DNA from: Gelidibacter maritimus
Lineage (GTDB): Bacteria; Bacteroidota; Bacteroidia; Flavobacteriales; Flavobacteriaceae
DNA: 64,000 nucleotides
Direction: 5' to 3'
NCBI RefSeq assembly: GCF_014062315.1
Contig: NZ_JACGLT010000002.1
Span: 1 to 64,000, forward strand
The notes below the pieces were generated by a model. The model ran no database searches and had not been told where the DNA came from. It saw only the letters and a list, made by a program, of their open reading frames with translations. Position numbers and translations under genes: made by a program. Positions 1 through 8,970 of this stretch are shown here, piece by piece. How positions within the stretch are numbered: the stretch's first letter is position 1; each line of letters starts with the position of its first letter.

Positions 1-831
1 GCATTGATGGAAATACGTCGACAAAATGTGTCTGCAGAAAACATTATTTATGGCGGTGAACGTTTGGGAATTTATTTTCTAGAAACCGGTGCGGGATTAC
101 GTGGCAGTAAAGTGGTCTATGATCGTAATCATTCGGGCATTTCTGACGTTGAAATTGGTGTGATTGATTGGAAAAAGGTCTTTCAAGATGCAAGTGTATT
201 CCATTGGAGCGGACTTACACCAGCTATATCCCAAAATGCAGCTGATGTGTGTTTGGAAGCGGTGAAAGTTGCCAAAGGTATGGGAGTCCTAATTACCACT
301 GACCTAAACTACAGGGCAAAACTTTGGAAATACGGTAAAGCACCTAAAGACATTATGCCAGAACTTTTAAAATACAGCAATGTCATATTGGGAGACCTTG
401 ATACCGCTTTCATGATGATCGGAAAAGATAAGGTTAACCCAAACTATAAGGATGCTGACAGTTTACCACAGTTTTATGATCTTTTTTTTGATCAGTATCC
501 TGATTTGAAATATATGGCGACGACCTTGCGATACTCCCGAAGTGCATCCCATCAACAAATAGGTGGTATTTTTTATGATAAAGAAAAATTGTATACCGCA
601 ACCGTTAGAGAAATCACACCTGTAGTTGATCGTGTTGGGAGTGGTGATGCCTTTATGGGAGGGATTATTTATGGTCTGGTGCTGGATACGTTTGATCCTC
701 AGTATACGATTAATTTCGCAGTCGCAGCTTGTTGTTTGAAACATACCATTTCGGGTGATTATAACTTGGCCACAAAAGAGGAGGTAGAAGCTCTGGTTAA
801 AGGAGGTCCCTCAGGGATCGTTTCACGATAA
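1..831 (+). CDS. kdgK: 2-keto-3-deoxygluconate kinase (PfkB family), 5' end outside window
   Basis: Phosphorylates 2-keto-3-deoxygluconate to KDPG in the cytoplasm, the step before aldol cleavage in uronate and hexonate breakdown. The open frame runs back to base 1 with no stop, so about 60-70 N-terminal residues lie outside the window; the internal ATG at base 7 is not the true start. Visible features are a GERLGIYFLE / SKVVYDR stretch typical of KDG kinases near the beginning, and the C-terminal PfkB signature DRVGSGDAF (around nt 628-655), whose GSGD carries the catalytic Asp. A KDPG aldolase follows 33 bases downstream, which strongly supports KDG over other sugar substrates. Likely one operon with the aldolase and TRAP genes. 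Confidence 0.88.
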   Translation, partial: ALMEIRRQNVSAENIIYGGERLGIYFLETGAGLRGSKVVYDRNHSGISDVEIGVIDWKKVFQDASVFHWSGLTPAISQNAADVCLEAVKVAKGMGVLITTDLNYRAKLWKYGKAPKDIMPELLKYSNVILGDLDTAFMMIGKDKVNPNYKDADSLPQFYDLFFDQYPDLKYMATTLRYSRSASHQQIGGIFYDKEKLYTATVREITPVVDRVGSGDAFMGGIIYGLVLDTFDPQYTINFAVAACCLKHTISGDYNLATKEEVEALVKGGPSGIVSR

Positions 832-864
832 TTTATAAAAATACGAAAAGAATAATAATAGCTT

Positions 865-1533
865 ATGGCACAATTTTCAAGAATAGAAGTCGCAGGTATC
901 ATGAAAAAAACAGGATTGGTGCCCTTGTTTTTCAGTCAAGATTTAGAATTGAGCAAGAGTATTCTTAAAGCATGCTATGATGGTGGTGCGCGGTTGTTGG
1001 AGTTTACGGCCCGTGGTGATTTTGCTCATGAAGTTTTTGGGGAACTGAACAAGTATGCCATCAAAGAACTACCTGGAATGGTAATGGGTGTTGGATCGGT
1101 AACCGATGCGGCGTCAGCTTCCATGTACATGGCATTAGGGGCTAATTTTATTGTTACACCTGTATTTCGTAAGGATATTGCCATCGTTTGTAATAGACGT
1201 AAAGTATTGTGGTCTCCAGGATGTGGGTCGTTAACAGAAATTGCAGAAGCGGAAGAAATGGGCTGTGAAATTGTTAAACTTTTCCCTGGCGATAGTTTTG
1301 GCGCAAAATTCATAAAGAACATCAAAGGCCCACAGCCATGGACCAATATTATGCCTACAGGAGGTGTGTCCCCTGACCAGGAGAATTTAAAGGAATGGTT
1401 TGATGCGGGAGCGACATGCGTAGGCATGGGATCCCAATTAATAACGAAAGACATAGTAAATCAAAAGGATTTTAAGAAGCTGGAAGAGCAGGTCCGATGG
1501 ACCATTGAGACGATCAAAACCTTGAGGGAATAA
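865..1533 (+). CDS. eda: KDPG / KHG aldolase
   Basis: Bifunctional 4-hydroxy-2-oxoglutarate / 2-dehydro-3-deoxyphosphogluconate aldolase, splitting KDPG into pyruvate and glyceraldehyde-3-phosphate. The 222 residues match the usual class I family length. The segment GCEIVKLFPG holds the expected Schiff-base lysine, LLEFTARGD holds the conserved general acid/base Glu, and the C-terminal MPTGGVSPDQ and GAxCVGMGSQL stretches form the phosphate-binding region. It directly follows the KDG kinase, so both terminal steps of uronate catabolism are side by side. The TRAP operon begins only 15 bases after its stop. Confidence 0.93.
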   Translation: MAQFSRIEVAGIMKKTGLVPLFFSQDLELSKSILKACYDGGARLLEFTARGDFAHEVFGELNKYAIKELPGMVMGVGSVTDAASASMYMALGANFIVTPVFRKDIAIVCNRRKVLWSPGCGSLTEIAEAEEMGCEIVKLFPGDSFGAKFIKNIKGPQPWTNIMPTGGVSPDQENLKEWFDAGATCVGMGSQLITKDIVNQKDFKKLEEQVRWTIETIKTLRE

Positions 1534-1548
1534 ATTACAGTTTTGAAT

Positions 1549-2535
1549 ATGAAGAAATATAAATATAAATATATGTTATTTGCGATTGTGCTGTTTCTTG
1601 GCCTCGTTTCCTGCGAATCGATCAAAAAGACCAAAGCAATCAAGTTGGCCCACGGCCTGGATGAAACACACCCTGTACATAAAGCGATGGTATTCATGGG
1701 ACAGGAATTGGAAAAGAAATCTGATGGCACTTTAAATATCCACGTTTATCCTAACCAGCAGTTGGGTTCAGAGCGGCAATGTCTGGAACTTTTACAAATT
1801 GGAAGTTTGGGAATGACCAAAGTGTCCGCCGCCGTTATGGAGAACTTTTCACCTAATATGAAAGTGTTTGGGCTGCCTTATTTATTTGAAAACCGTGAAC
1901 AGGCTTTTAGGGTTTTGGATGGCCCCATAGGTAAGGAGCTTTTGGATGGTGGCACAAAGTATTGGTTAAAAGGCTTGGGTTATTATGACGCTGGGAGCAG
2001 AAGTTTCTATACCGTTAAAGAACCAATAGAAGAACCAGATGATCTGAAGGGACTAAAGATTCGGGTCATGGAAAGTGTTACAGCTATGAATATGATCAAG
2101 AGCATGGGAGGGGCACCTACGCCAATTTCTTCTGGTGAATTATATACTGCTCTACAACAAGGCGTCGTGGATGGGGCTGAAAACAACCCTCCAACATTCT
2201 ACTTGACAAGGGAGTATGAAGTTTGTAAGTACTTCTCTTTGGATGAACATACTACCATCCCGGATGTGCTCATTATGAGTACACATTTATGGGACTCATT
2301 AAATGAAGAAGAGCAAGGGTGGGTGCAAGAGGCTGCAGACGCATCAGTCCAGTACCAAAGAACACTATGGGCTAAGGCTGAAGACGAAGCGATTGCAGCA
2401 GTTGAAAAAGCTGGTGTTACGGTCTCAAGACCTGATAAAGCACCTTTTATGGAAAAAGTGACCTCGGTCTATGAGTCTTATAAAGATAACCCTGAAGTAT
2501 ATAGTTTGATCCAAAGGATTCAAGAAACCGATTAG
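1549..2535 (+). CDS. dctP: TRAP transporter solute-binding lipoprotein (DctP)
   Basis: Extracytoplasmic substrate-binding subunit of a tripartite ATP-independent periplasmic transporter. ATG 1549 is preferred over the upstream TTG at 1543; ATG 1573 is a possible alternative. The N-terminus is a lipoprotein signal ending LGLVSC (Cys22), so the binding protein is probably anchored to a membrane rather than free. DctP hallmarks are ETHPVHKAM near the mature start, LKGLKIRVMES with the conserved carboxylate-binding Arg, and GVVDGAENNPPTFYLT. The neighbouring KDG kinase and KDPG aldolase suggest a uronic acid or aldonate ligand; this is inference from context, since DctP sequence alone does not fix the substrate. 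Confidence 0.92.
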   Translation: MKKYKYKYMLFAIVLFLGLVSCESIKKTKAIKLAHGLDETHPVHKAMVFMGQELEKKSDGTLNIHVYPNQQLGSERQCLELLQIGSLGMTKVSAAVMENFSPNMKVFGLPYLFENREQAFRVLDGPIGKELLDGGTKYWLKGLGYYDAGSRSFYTVKEPIEEPDDLKGLKIRVMESVTAMNMIKSMGGAPTPISSGELYTALQQGVVDGAENNPPTFYLTREYEVCKYFSLDEHTTIPDVLIMSTHLWDSLNEEEQGWVQEAADASVQYQRTLWAKAEDEAIAAVEKAGVTVSRPDKAPFMEKVTSVYESYKDNPEVYSLIQRIQETD

Positions 2536-2595
2536 GACAATTTTCACACTGATAATATAAAACTGCACCATTCTTATAAACGATAATCAAATAAT

Positions 2596-3060
2596 ATGAA
2601 ATTCCGAAGAAAAATAGACCTGTATTTAGGTTATATCCTAGCTACCATTATGGGCGTTATGGTTATAAACGTTCTTTGGCAGGTGTTTACAAGATTTGTT
2701 ATGGGCGATCCAAGTTCATTGACTGATGAACTTGCACGCTACCTTATGATTTGGGTTGGGGTCCTAGGAGCCGCCTACATTTCTGGCAAGAAAATGCACG
2801 TTGCCATAGAAGTATTGCCCAACCGTTTAAGTAAGGAGAAACAATTGAAGCTCAAGAGGTTTGTAAACTTTATTATCATTATTTTTTGCTTTACCGCCTT
2901 GGTGGTTGGCGGTTTAAGATTGGTCTATATTACCTATGTCCTTGATCAACATTCACCTGCACTGCAGATTCCATTGGCGATGGTTTATGCAATTATACCA
3001 GTCAGTGGCGTTTTAATTATCTATTATAAAATTTCAGACATTTACCTTAAACAGTTCTAA
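2596..3060 (+). CDS. dctQ: TRAP transporter small membrane subunit (DctQ)
   Basis: Small integral subunit of the TRAP transporter, 154 residues with four predicted membrane helices (about residues 12-34, 47-64, 89-111 and 126-146). The DELARYLMIWVG stretch after the first helix and the GKKMHVAIEVLPNRL segment are typical of DctQ. It lies 60 bases after dctP, and its stop codon overlaps the next start as TAATG, implying translational coupling with the large permease. It pairs with DctM to form the sodium- or proton-driven uptake channel. Confidence 0.9.
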   Translation: MKFRRKIDLYLGYILATIMGVMVINVLWQVFTRFVMGDPSSLTDELARYLMIWVGVLGAAYISGKKMHVAIEVLPNRLSKEKQLKLKRFVNFIIIIFCFTALVVGGLRLVYITYVLDQHSPALQIPLAMVYAIIPVSGVLIIYYKISDIYLKQF

Positions 3061-4355
3061 TGGAGTATTTACCTATTTATGTATTAATAGTCAGTTTTGT
3101 CGGATTGTTGCTCATTGGCGTTCCGGTGGCATGGAGTATTGCCATCTCTTCATTATTGACCATGATGACCAGCATTTCCATGCTACCTGCCTTGACTACA
3201 GTCTCCCAGCGTATTGCCACGGGATTAGATAGCTTTGCATTGTTGGCCATCCCGTTCTTTGTGCTATCGGGGCAATTAATGAATAAAGGTGGTATTGCAC
3301 ATCGTTTGATTGATTTTGCAAAAACCTTGGTGGGTGCTTTGCCAGGCGGACTGGCACTTATTAACGTAGTGGCTGCTATGCTAATGGGCGCCATTGCGGG
3401 ATCGGCAATGGCATCGGCATCAGCAATGGGGAGTATTTTGGGGCCGGAAATGGAAAAAGATGGCTATTCAAAAGAATTTGGCGCAGCGGTGAATGTTACT
3501 TCCTCAACCCTCGGATTGATTATTCCGCCAAGTAATGTGCTCATCGTATATTCTTTGGCCAGTGGTGGCGTGTCTATCGCTGCACTGTTTTTGGCAGGAT
3601 ACATTCCTGGAATCTTAACAGGTCTTTTTATAATGATTGTGGCTTCGCTATATGCCAAAAAGAAAAAATATAAATTAGGTGAAAGAAGTTCTTTGAAAGA
3701 GGTCGCCAAAAAATTTGTAAGTGCTTTTCCAAGTTTGATGCTCTTGGTTGTGGTTATTGGAGGTATTGTGGCAGGGATATTTACAGCAACTGAAGCTTCT
3801 GCGATTGCAGTACTCTATACGCTCATTTTAGGGTATTACTATAAAGAAATCAAAACAAAAAACTTACCTCAAATACTTTTGGAATCCGCTGGCACCACAG
3901 CTATCGTGATGTTGCTCATTGGAGCCTCAATGAGTATGTCATGGGTCATGTCTTATGAGAATATACCTCAAGATTTAAGCAATCTGTTGTTAGGTCTGAG
4001 TGATAACCCAATCGTGATATTACTCATCATTAATATCATGCTGCTTATGGTGGGGATATTTATGGATATGACACCCGCAGTGTTGATATTTACCCCTATA
4101 TTTTTGCCTATCATCATGACATTGGGCATGGATCCTGTACATTTTGGAATTGTAATGATATTAAATTTATGTATCGGTCTATGTACACCGCCTGTGGGAT
4201 CGGTTCTCTTTGTGGGAGTAGGAATTGCTAATACCACCATTGAAAAAGTTGTAAGACCACTAATACCACTTTTTGTAGCGATGATTATTGCCTTATTGTT
4301 GGTGACTTATATTCCTGCATTGAGCTTATGGTTGCCTGGTTTATTTGATCTCTAA
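3060..4355 (+). CDS. dctM: TRAP transporter large permease (DctM)
   Basis: Large permease subunit that carries the ion-coupled translocation path. It has 431 residues and about a dozen hydrophobic segments, the normal DctM size. Conserved family stretches include ALLAIPFFVLSGQLM, GAIAGSAMASASAMG, a TSSTLGLIIPPSNVLIVY re-entrant loop, and GLCTPPVGSVLFVG near the end. The start codon overlaps the dctQ stop by one base. It is the last gene of the kinase-aldolase-TRAP group; a relic-bearing spacer and an insertion sequence follow. Confidence 0.93.
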   Translation: MEYLPIYVLIVSFVGLLLIGVPVAWSIAISSLLTMMTSISMLPALTTVSQRIATGLDSFALLAIPFFVLSGQLMNKGGIAHRLIDFAKTLVGALPGGLALINVVAAMLMGAIAGSAMASASAMGSILGPEMEKDGYSKEFGAAVNVTSSTLGLIIPPSNVLIVYSLASGGVSIAALFLAGYIPGILTGLFIMIVASLYAKKKKYKLGERSSLKEVAKKFVSAFPSLMLLVVVIGGIVAGIFTATEASAIAVLYTLILGYYYKEIKTKNLPQILLESAGTTAIVMLLIGASMSMSWVMSYENIPQDLSNLLLGLSDNPIVILLIINIMLLMVGIFMDMTPAVLIFTPIFLPIIMTLGMDPVHFGIVMILNLCIGLCTPPVGSVLFVGVGIANTTIEKVVRPLIPLFVAMIIALLLVTYIPALSLWLPGLFDL

Positions 4356-4373
4356 ATTATGAAAACAGATTTC

Positions 4374-4505
4374 CTATATTTGCAATACGAAAGTCAATGG
4401 TCTACTTGAAGTTTGAGTTCACAATTCGTCAATATAAACAGAATAAGTAGAAAGCTTGTTCTTATTGGGCTCCATAACTTAGGTTCGAGCCTCAGTCGCG
4501 TCCCA
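4374..4505 (+). other. Promoter-like box followed by tRNA-derived fragment (relic)
   Basis: TATATTTG at 4374-4381 matches the Bacteroidota -7 element and sits where a tRNA promoter would. About 90 bases later, 4465-4505 reads like the 3' half of a tRNA: GGGCTCCATAAC resembles a Met-type anticodon loop, and a GGTTCGAGCC T-arm with a six-base loop and one stem mismatch runs into an acceptor-like GCGTCCCA. No matching 5' acceptor strand or D-arm is visible, so it cannot fold into a full cloverleaf. I read it as a decayed tRNA unit; a chance resemblance is possible. Confidence 0.35.
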
Positions 4506-4597
4506 AAGTGGATGTACCTAACCTACAAAACCCTACTGATTGAATTTAGTTACAATTTTTTATGGTACATTTCATAAAATCTACTTTTATATCACTC

Positions 4598-4612
4598 CAT
4601 AAATCCGCAAGT
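4598..4612. repeat. IS1380 left terminal inverted repeat
   Basis: CATAAATCCGCAAGT pairs as an inverted copy with 6217-6232, with a one-base indel between CATAA and the ATCCGCAAGT core. It lies about 230 bases beyond the transposase stop. Confidence 0.65.
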
Positions 4613-4840
4613 TCCTAATTTGCTTTTTTAAAACTTATTCTTTCCATCAAAAATCGTCATTTCGAACGGATTTTCAGTTGTTTTTTGAGCACCCATCCTT
4701 TTTTTTCTGGCCTGATTTATTTTTGCGAAGCCACCGATCTTTTTAATTTCAATATTCCCAATTCAACGCATTTGGAGTGTCTTAGGGCCACATCAGGGCA
4801 TGCCTTCCCCCTGATATAGGGCTTTTGGACTTTCCAGGCG

Positions 4841-6136
4841 CTATGTCAGCAACAAATGGTACGGCTTATCGGTGAACAGTTTGAATATTTTTTGTCGTCC
4901 TCTTTTTATCCATTTAAAAGGAACTGTCACAAATCTAAATATGAACTTCTTAATTCTGAAATTGGGTTTTACAAACGATACTTTTTCAGCTATTTTCTTT
5001 AAGATCACCAAGTAGAAGTTCCTGCACATGGCGGTCAGGATCATATAGACCGTGTTTTGCTCCAAAAATGAAAAAGGCAGATTTTTCCATCCGAAATCAT
5101 TGTTCATTTCATCAAATATTTTTTCAGTTGCACCTCTCCGGTTGTAATATTCAATGATCTCCCTGTCGGTGGAAGTCCGGTCATTCGTTGCTATTGCCCT
5201 ATAGGTGAAGTCGTCCCCAAAAAAAGCATCTGTTTGTCCCGTGCCGTTCCTTTGCCTGCCAACTACATATCTATATGTCCTTTCCCCTCCAAATGGAGTG
5301 TAGTCAATACTGCATACCTCCACATCAAATAATTCGATTCGCACAGTTTCCCATTCTTTCATGTCTTTTACCATGTTGGAGAGTTCGCTGCAACGTTGGG
5401 CCCTGATATAAAACCTCTGGCTGTTGTCTTCTACTGTTTCCATGACCTCTTTTGTAAATGAACCACAGTCCATTCGGCTCCTGTCAATTTTAATGCGCTT
5501 GTCCCTTAACATTGAATATACATCCTTAAGTGTATCGGCCTGTTTGAACTTTACATTGCTGTTACCGTTTCTGTTTTCAATGTACACGATATCCCTGCCA
5601 ATGCTTGCCACCCCGGGGAAATCGCCCTTTTCCATTTTATAGCCCTTTCTGGAATCATATTTTTCGCAAGGGACGAACTGGTGGTCAAAGTCAAGATCAT
5701 ATGATCTATTGGGCGTCAGGGTCTTTAGTTGCAACAGCATGTCCAGGTTCAGTGCGTTCAGCGTGGCATGCCTGCTGATATCATTTACAGAACCGGACTT
5801 GCCGATGTGGACTTCCTTGCCCAGGGATAAGGATTTCTGCAGGCGAAGAAGTGTATCGGCAGAGCAGACCTTGAGGTTTTCAACCTGCAAAAATTCTTCT
5901 CTTAGGTTTGTACAGATATCCTCGGCGCAATCTCCACCTGCAAAGATAATTGACCACATATTTTTTATGGCATCACTAAAACTGAACTGGGCCTGTGCCG
6001 CGCGTTGCCCAAGGTGTTTTGTGATTAATGCCGGAAGTCCTGAGTTGTCGAACTCGGCTGAAATAAAATTAAGACCACCAAAAGACTTGATATTATCGGA
6101 AGAAAGTGTAATTTTCATCTGCAAGGATGTTTTCAC
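4841..6136 (-). CDS. IS1380-family transposase
   Basis: DDE-type transposase of 431 residues that cuts and joins the ends of its insertion sequence. The likely catalytic residues are in the DLDFD block (D147-D151), the RMDCGSF block (D223) and the RRGATEKIFDEM block (E338), with the KGDFPGVASIG and YYNRRGATE stretches characteristic of the IS1380 family in Bacteroidota. The reading frame is intact from ATG to stop, so the gene looks functional. A shorter start at Met7 is possible. It is flanked by inverted repeats and by no passenger gene. Confidence 0.85.
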   Translation of the reverse strand: MKTSLQMKITLSSDNIKSFGGLNFISAEFDNSGLPALITKHLGQRAAQAQFSFSDAIKNMWSIIFAGGDCAEDICTNLREEFLQVENLKVCSADTLLRLQKSLSLGKEVHIGKSGSVNDISRHATLNALNLDMLLQLKTLTPNRSYDLDFDHQFVPCEKYDSRKGYKMEKGDFPGVASIGRDIVYIENRNGNSNVKFKQADTLKDVYSMLRDKRIKIDRSRMDCGSFTKEVMETVEDNSQRFYIRAQRCSELSNMVKDMKEWETVRIELFDVEVCSIDYTPFGGERTYRYVVGRQRNGTGQTDAFFGDDFTYRAIATNDRTSTDREIIEYYNRRGATEKIFDEMNNDFGWKNLPFSFLEQNTVYMILTAMCRNFYLVILKKIAEKVSFVKPNFRIKKFIFRFVTVPFKWIKRGRQKIFKLFTDKPYHLLLT

Positions 6137-6216
6137 CTAAATTGGTGAAAATATTTGAAAGGGGAAAGGCTTTAAGACTCTGGTTTTATTGACTTTTCCT
6201 CTTTCTTATTAACATT

Positions 6217-6232
6217 ACTTGCGGATGTTATG
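6217..6232. repeat. IS1380 right terminal inverted repeat
   Basis: ACTTGCGGATGTTATG is the inverted partner of 4598-4612. It lies about 80 bases upstream of the transposase start. Confidence 0.65.
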
Positions 6233-6473
6233 AGTTTAACTTCCACGTAAATTGTATGCCAATAAATTTCCCTTCTGATGAGAAAAAGGTTGTAATTTGG
6301 CAGAATTTACTATCCTAATTGGTAACTCGTAATTAAAAATGAGAATTGAAGTGATTTACTTTCAATAAAAACATTGGCTTTAAAGTAGCACAATGTCGCA
6401 CCACGTTGTACTTGAACAAAAAAAGCATCGCAATCATAGAAGGCTTTTAACGCTTATCTTGTAGTTGAAAAAG

Positions 6474-6555
6474 TACGGGCGGAGTGACTATAACTCCCAC
6501 TCCCAGTGGCGCCAGACCCTAATTCTAATGTGTCTACCAATTCCAGCACGCCAGC
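6474..6555 (-). pseudogene. Degenerate tRNA-Leu (anticodon UAG)
   Basis: On the minus strand 82 bases fit a class II tRNA-Leu: acceptor GCTGGCG pairing 6 of 7 with CGCCCGT, a D-loop with GGAATTGGTAGACA, an anticodon loop ATTAGGG (UAG) closed by a TTAGA/TCTGG stem, a long variable arm CCACT-GGG-AGTGG, and discriminator A. The T-loop reads TTATAGT instead of TTCGAGT, losing C56 and G57, and the T-stem and acceptor each have a mismatch. The -7 box expected upstream is also absent. These defects suggest a dead copy, but a divergent working tRNA is not excluded. It lies between the IS1380 element and the TolC gene. Confidence 0.6.
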
Positions 6556-6859
6556 AATTTCAAAATTTTTGGACTTCTATTTGGTTAAGTCTTTAGCTTT
6601 GCAATATTATAATTGCCTAAAATTATAGCATAAAGAAACTGAATTTAGCCGAACCATACACGTTCTTTCCCGAAGTGAGACAGTATCGCACAATCCAAAG
6701 AAAGTCGAAAAACATCACCAACAATACCTATAATTTTCAAGTAAAACTGATTTTAAGAAAATTGGAATTGTTCATATTTCCTTTTCGGACTACTCTAATT
6801 GCAAATCACAACCCTTAATCTCGTTTGTTATAGATCGCCCCAATGAAACGTATCTATTT
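6556..6859. other. Gene-free spacer
   Basis: No convincing coding frame, hairpin terminator or promoter is visible in the 300 bases between the tRNA-Leu relic and the end of the TolC gene. The stretch 6235-6473 on the other side of the relic is equally empty. Both look like decayed DNA around the insertion sequence. Confidence 0.5.
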
Positions 6860-8275
6860 TCAAATCTTTCCGCGATAATATTCCAAGATTTTAATCCGAA
6901 GTGCATATTCATACTTTACATGGGCCAAGTTCGTTTGAGCGTTATCCAAATTATTCTTACTGATGATATACGCCACACTATTAGAAACACCGTTGTTAAA
7001 GCGAATCTCATTGATCCGGAAGGATTCGGCGTAAGCGTCCACTTGATCTTGCAACAAATTGTATTTCTCAAAAGCAGATTGCATTGCACTGTACGATTGT
7101 TTGATTGATGTTTTAAGGTCCAATTTTATCTGGGCCAAAGCCATTTGAGCTTCTTCCTTTTTTATTTTCTCTAAAGCCACATTATTTTTCGTCTTGAAAC
7201 CATTTAAAATAGGGATACTGACTAAAACACCTACCGAGGAATTTAGATTGTTGTCAAACTGATCTGAATATGGAATGGGATCACTTGCAAAATTAGTTTC
7301 TTGGGTAAAAACAGAATAATCCTGATTATTTATACTCACAAAATCACCAGTTTCAACGATACTCGTTCCTGATTCATTAAAAAGCCGTGCAGCACTCGAA
7401 TAGTTGGTGTTCAGATTTGCAAAAAGACTTATTTCCGGAACAAATTGGGATTTTGCCACAGCAATAGATTTTTCAGCCGCTTCCAAACTTAGATTCCGAG
7501 CTTTTATGGTTGGAAAAACCTGTAATGCCATGTCATAAACATCTTCCGCTGTGTAACCGTAAACATTAAGGTCGACTTGCACATTTAAAGGCGCTGCGGT
7601 AATTGTTTCCACCGTATTGACAAGAGCATTTAGATTTGCTAGTTCAACTTCAAGATTGTTCTTACTTTCAGCAATATTGGCTGCATCCAAGGCCAGTTGC
7701 CCTTGGAGGTCATGATATTCTGCTGGATTCCCCGATTCCTCCTCGTATAGGCTTCTCAATCGATCCAATTGGCCATAGGTAGTGGTTAATCGGGATTCTG
7801 CCAAGGTCACCAAATCTTGTGCGTTTAATACCTGCAAATAGGCCAAAGTGACATTCAAGATCAGTGATTGCCTTCCGGCTTCAACCTCCATCTCGGCAGA
7901 TTTCAAGTTCAATTTTGCCTTTTTCCATCGGTTAATCAACCTAAAGCCATTGAAAACTACAACATCGAGCCCTAAATTGGCGTTAGAAAAAGTAAGCTCC
8001 TGATTAACGATCCCGTTGGTAAAAGGATCAATACTTCTACCGTTTGAAACGCCTAAATTATACAATCCATTGACACTCGGCAAAACGGCATTTTTTTGTT
8101 GCTTGAAATTCACATCCCAAGTTTCCCTACTTAGTTTTGTGGTTTTGAGATCCAGATTGTTTTCAATTGCCAAGCCAATACACTCCTCAAGCGTACGAGC
8201 CGTTCTTTCTTGAGTTTGTGCAAAAAGAAAGAGAGTAGATGAAAAATAGAGTCCTATGAATAATTTAATTGTCAT
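6860..8275 (-). CDS. TolC-family outer-membrane efflux channel
   Basis: Outer-membrane exit duct for a tripartite exporter. It has 471 residues with a signal peptide (MTIKLFIGLYFSSTLFLFAQ) and then two OEP repeats rich in long amphipathic helices: EECIGLAIENNLDLKTTKLS opens the first, and the second includes the VGVLVSIPILNGFKTKN strand/helix junction seen in TolC relatives. It is the last gene of the leftward export locus, 26 bases after an ABC ATPase. The locus encodes a single channel, so it presumably serves all the permeases upstream. Confidence 0.9.
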   Translation of the reverse strand: MTIKLFIGLYFSSTLFLFAQTQERTARTLEECIGLAIENNLDLKTTKLSRETWDVNFKQQKNAVLPSVNGLYNLGVSNGRSIDPFTNGIVNQELTFSNANLGLDVVVFNGFRLINRWKKAKLNLKSAEMEVEAGRQSLILNVTLAYLQVLNAQDLVTLAESRLTTTYGQLDRLRSLYEEESGNPAEYHDLQGQLALDAANIAESKNNLEVELANLNALVNTVETITAAPLNVQVDLNVYGYTAEDVYDMALQVFPTIKARNLSLEAAEKSIAVAKSQFVPEISLFANLNTNYSSAARLFNESGTSIVETGDFVSINNQDYSVFTQETNFASDPIPYSDQFDNNLNSSVGVLVSIPILNGFKTKNNVALEKIKKEEAQMALAQIKLDLKTSIKQSYSAMQSAFEKYNLLQDQVDAYAESFRINEIRFNNGVSNSVAYIISKNNLDNAQTNLAHVKYEYALRIKILEYYRGKI

Positions 8276-8301
8276 GATTTTTATGATTAATAATTTGTGT
8301 C

Positions 8302-8970
8302 CTAAGTGTTATCCCGTCTTCCATCCAAGAGATGTAAAATCCGAGATCCATAAGCGGCATTGCTTTCAGAATGTGTGGCCTGAATAATGGTAACACCTTC
8401 TTGATTGAGTTCTTTAAAAAGCTGCATAATCTCCTCACTCTGTTTTGAGTTTAGGTTTCCCGTGGGTTCATCAGCTAAAATTAGTTTAGGCTTAGTAATC
8501 AAGGCCCGTGCGATTCCCACCAATTGCTGCTGCCCACCACTCAGCTGGTTGGGAAACAGATCCTTTTTCCCAACAATATTGAATCGGTCCAACATATCGG
8601 CAACCAAAGCTTTACGTTCAGATGATTTTATATTTTTATAAAGCAAAGGCGTTTCAATATTTTCATATACCGTCAGTTCATCAATGAGATGGTAAGCCTG
8701 AAATACAAAACCGATATATTCCTTGTACAGCTTAGAGCGTTCTTTATCTTTCATGGTGTGTACAGGCTGCTCCAAAAAGTTGTATTCACCTTCTTGAAAT
8801 CCGTCCAACATGCCTATAACGTTGAGTAAGGTCGATTTCCCCGACCCAGATGGACCCATTATAGAGATGAATTCACCCTCTTCCACTTTGAAGTTCAGAT
8901 CACTCAGAAGATAAATACGTTTGCCACCTTGTGTGACCCATTTGAATATGTTTTTAAGTTCTAATAACAT
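8302..8970 (-). CDS. ABC transporter ATPase, MacB/LolD type (diverged D-loop)
   Basis: Nucleotide-binding subunit for FtsX/MacB-type permeases, 222 residues. Walker A is GPSGSGKST, the signature LSGGQQQ, and Walker B LILADEPT, followed by a switch histidine in ATHSES. Two positions differ from the other ATPase of this locus: the D-loop is GNLNS rather than GNLDS, and the residue after LSGGQQQ is Leu instead of Arg. ATP hydrolysis is probably retained, but its dimer may behave differently. It sits between the head-GIN gene (226-base gap) and tolC (26-base gap). Confidence 0.9.
   Translation of the reverse strand: MLLELKNIFKWVTQGGKRIYLLSDLNFKVEEGEFISIMGPSGSGKSTLLNVIGMLDGFQEGEYNFLEQPVHTMKDKERSKLYKEYIGFVFQAYHLIDELTVYENIETPLLYKNIKSSERKALVADMLDRFNIVGKKDLFPNQLSGGQQQLVGIARALITKPKLILADEPTGNLNSKQSEEIMQLFKELNQEGVTIIQATHSESNAAYGSRILHLLDGRRDNT

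Larger units (their letters stand above)
4595..6234 (-). mobile_element. IS1380-family insertion sequence
   Basis: About 1.64 kb containing one transposase gene read leftward. Imperfect terminal inverted repeats are visible: CATAA-ATCCGCAAGT at 4598-4612 and its reverse complement with one extra base at 6217-6232. The outermost bases are not certain (limits good to a few bases) and I see no clear target duplication next to either end, so the element may be old or its ends may differ slightly. It lies between the TRAP operon and the export locus, in a stretch without other intact genes. Confidence 0.7.

Noticed and set aside
4441-4471. AATAAG...CTTATT pair as terminator of the TRAP operon
   Set aside because: Only 6 bp of A/T-rich stem with a 13-base loop and no T-tract.
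5709-6140. Plus-strand frame opposite the IS1380 transposase
   Set aside because: It mirrors the transposase codons, has no recognisable domain, and the transposase on the other strand carries all catalytic motifs.
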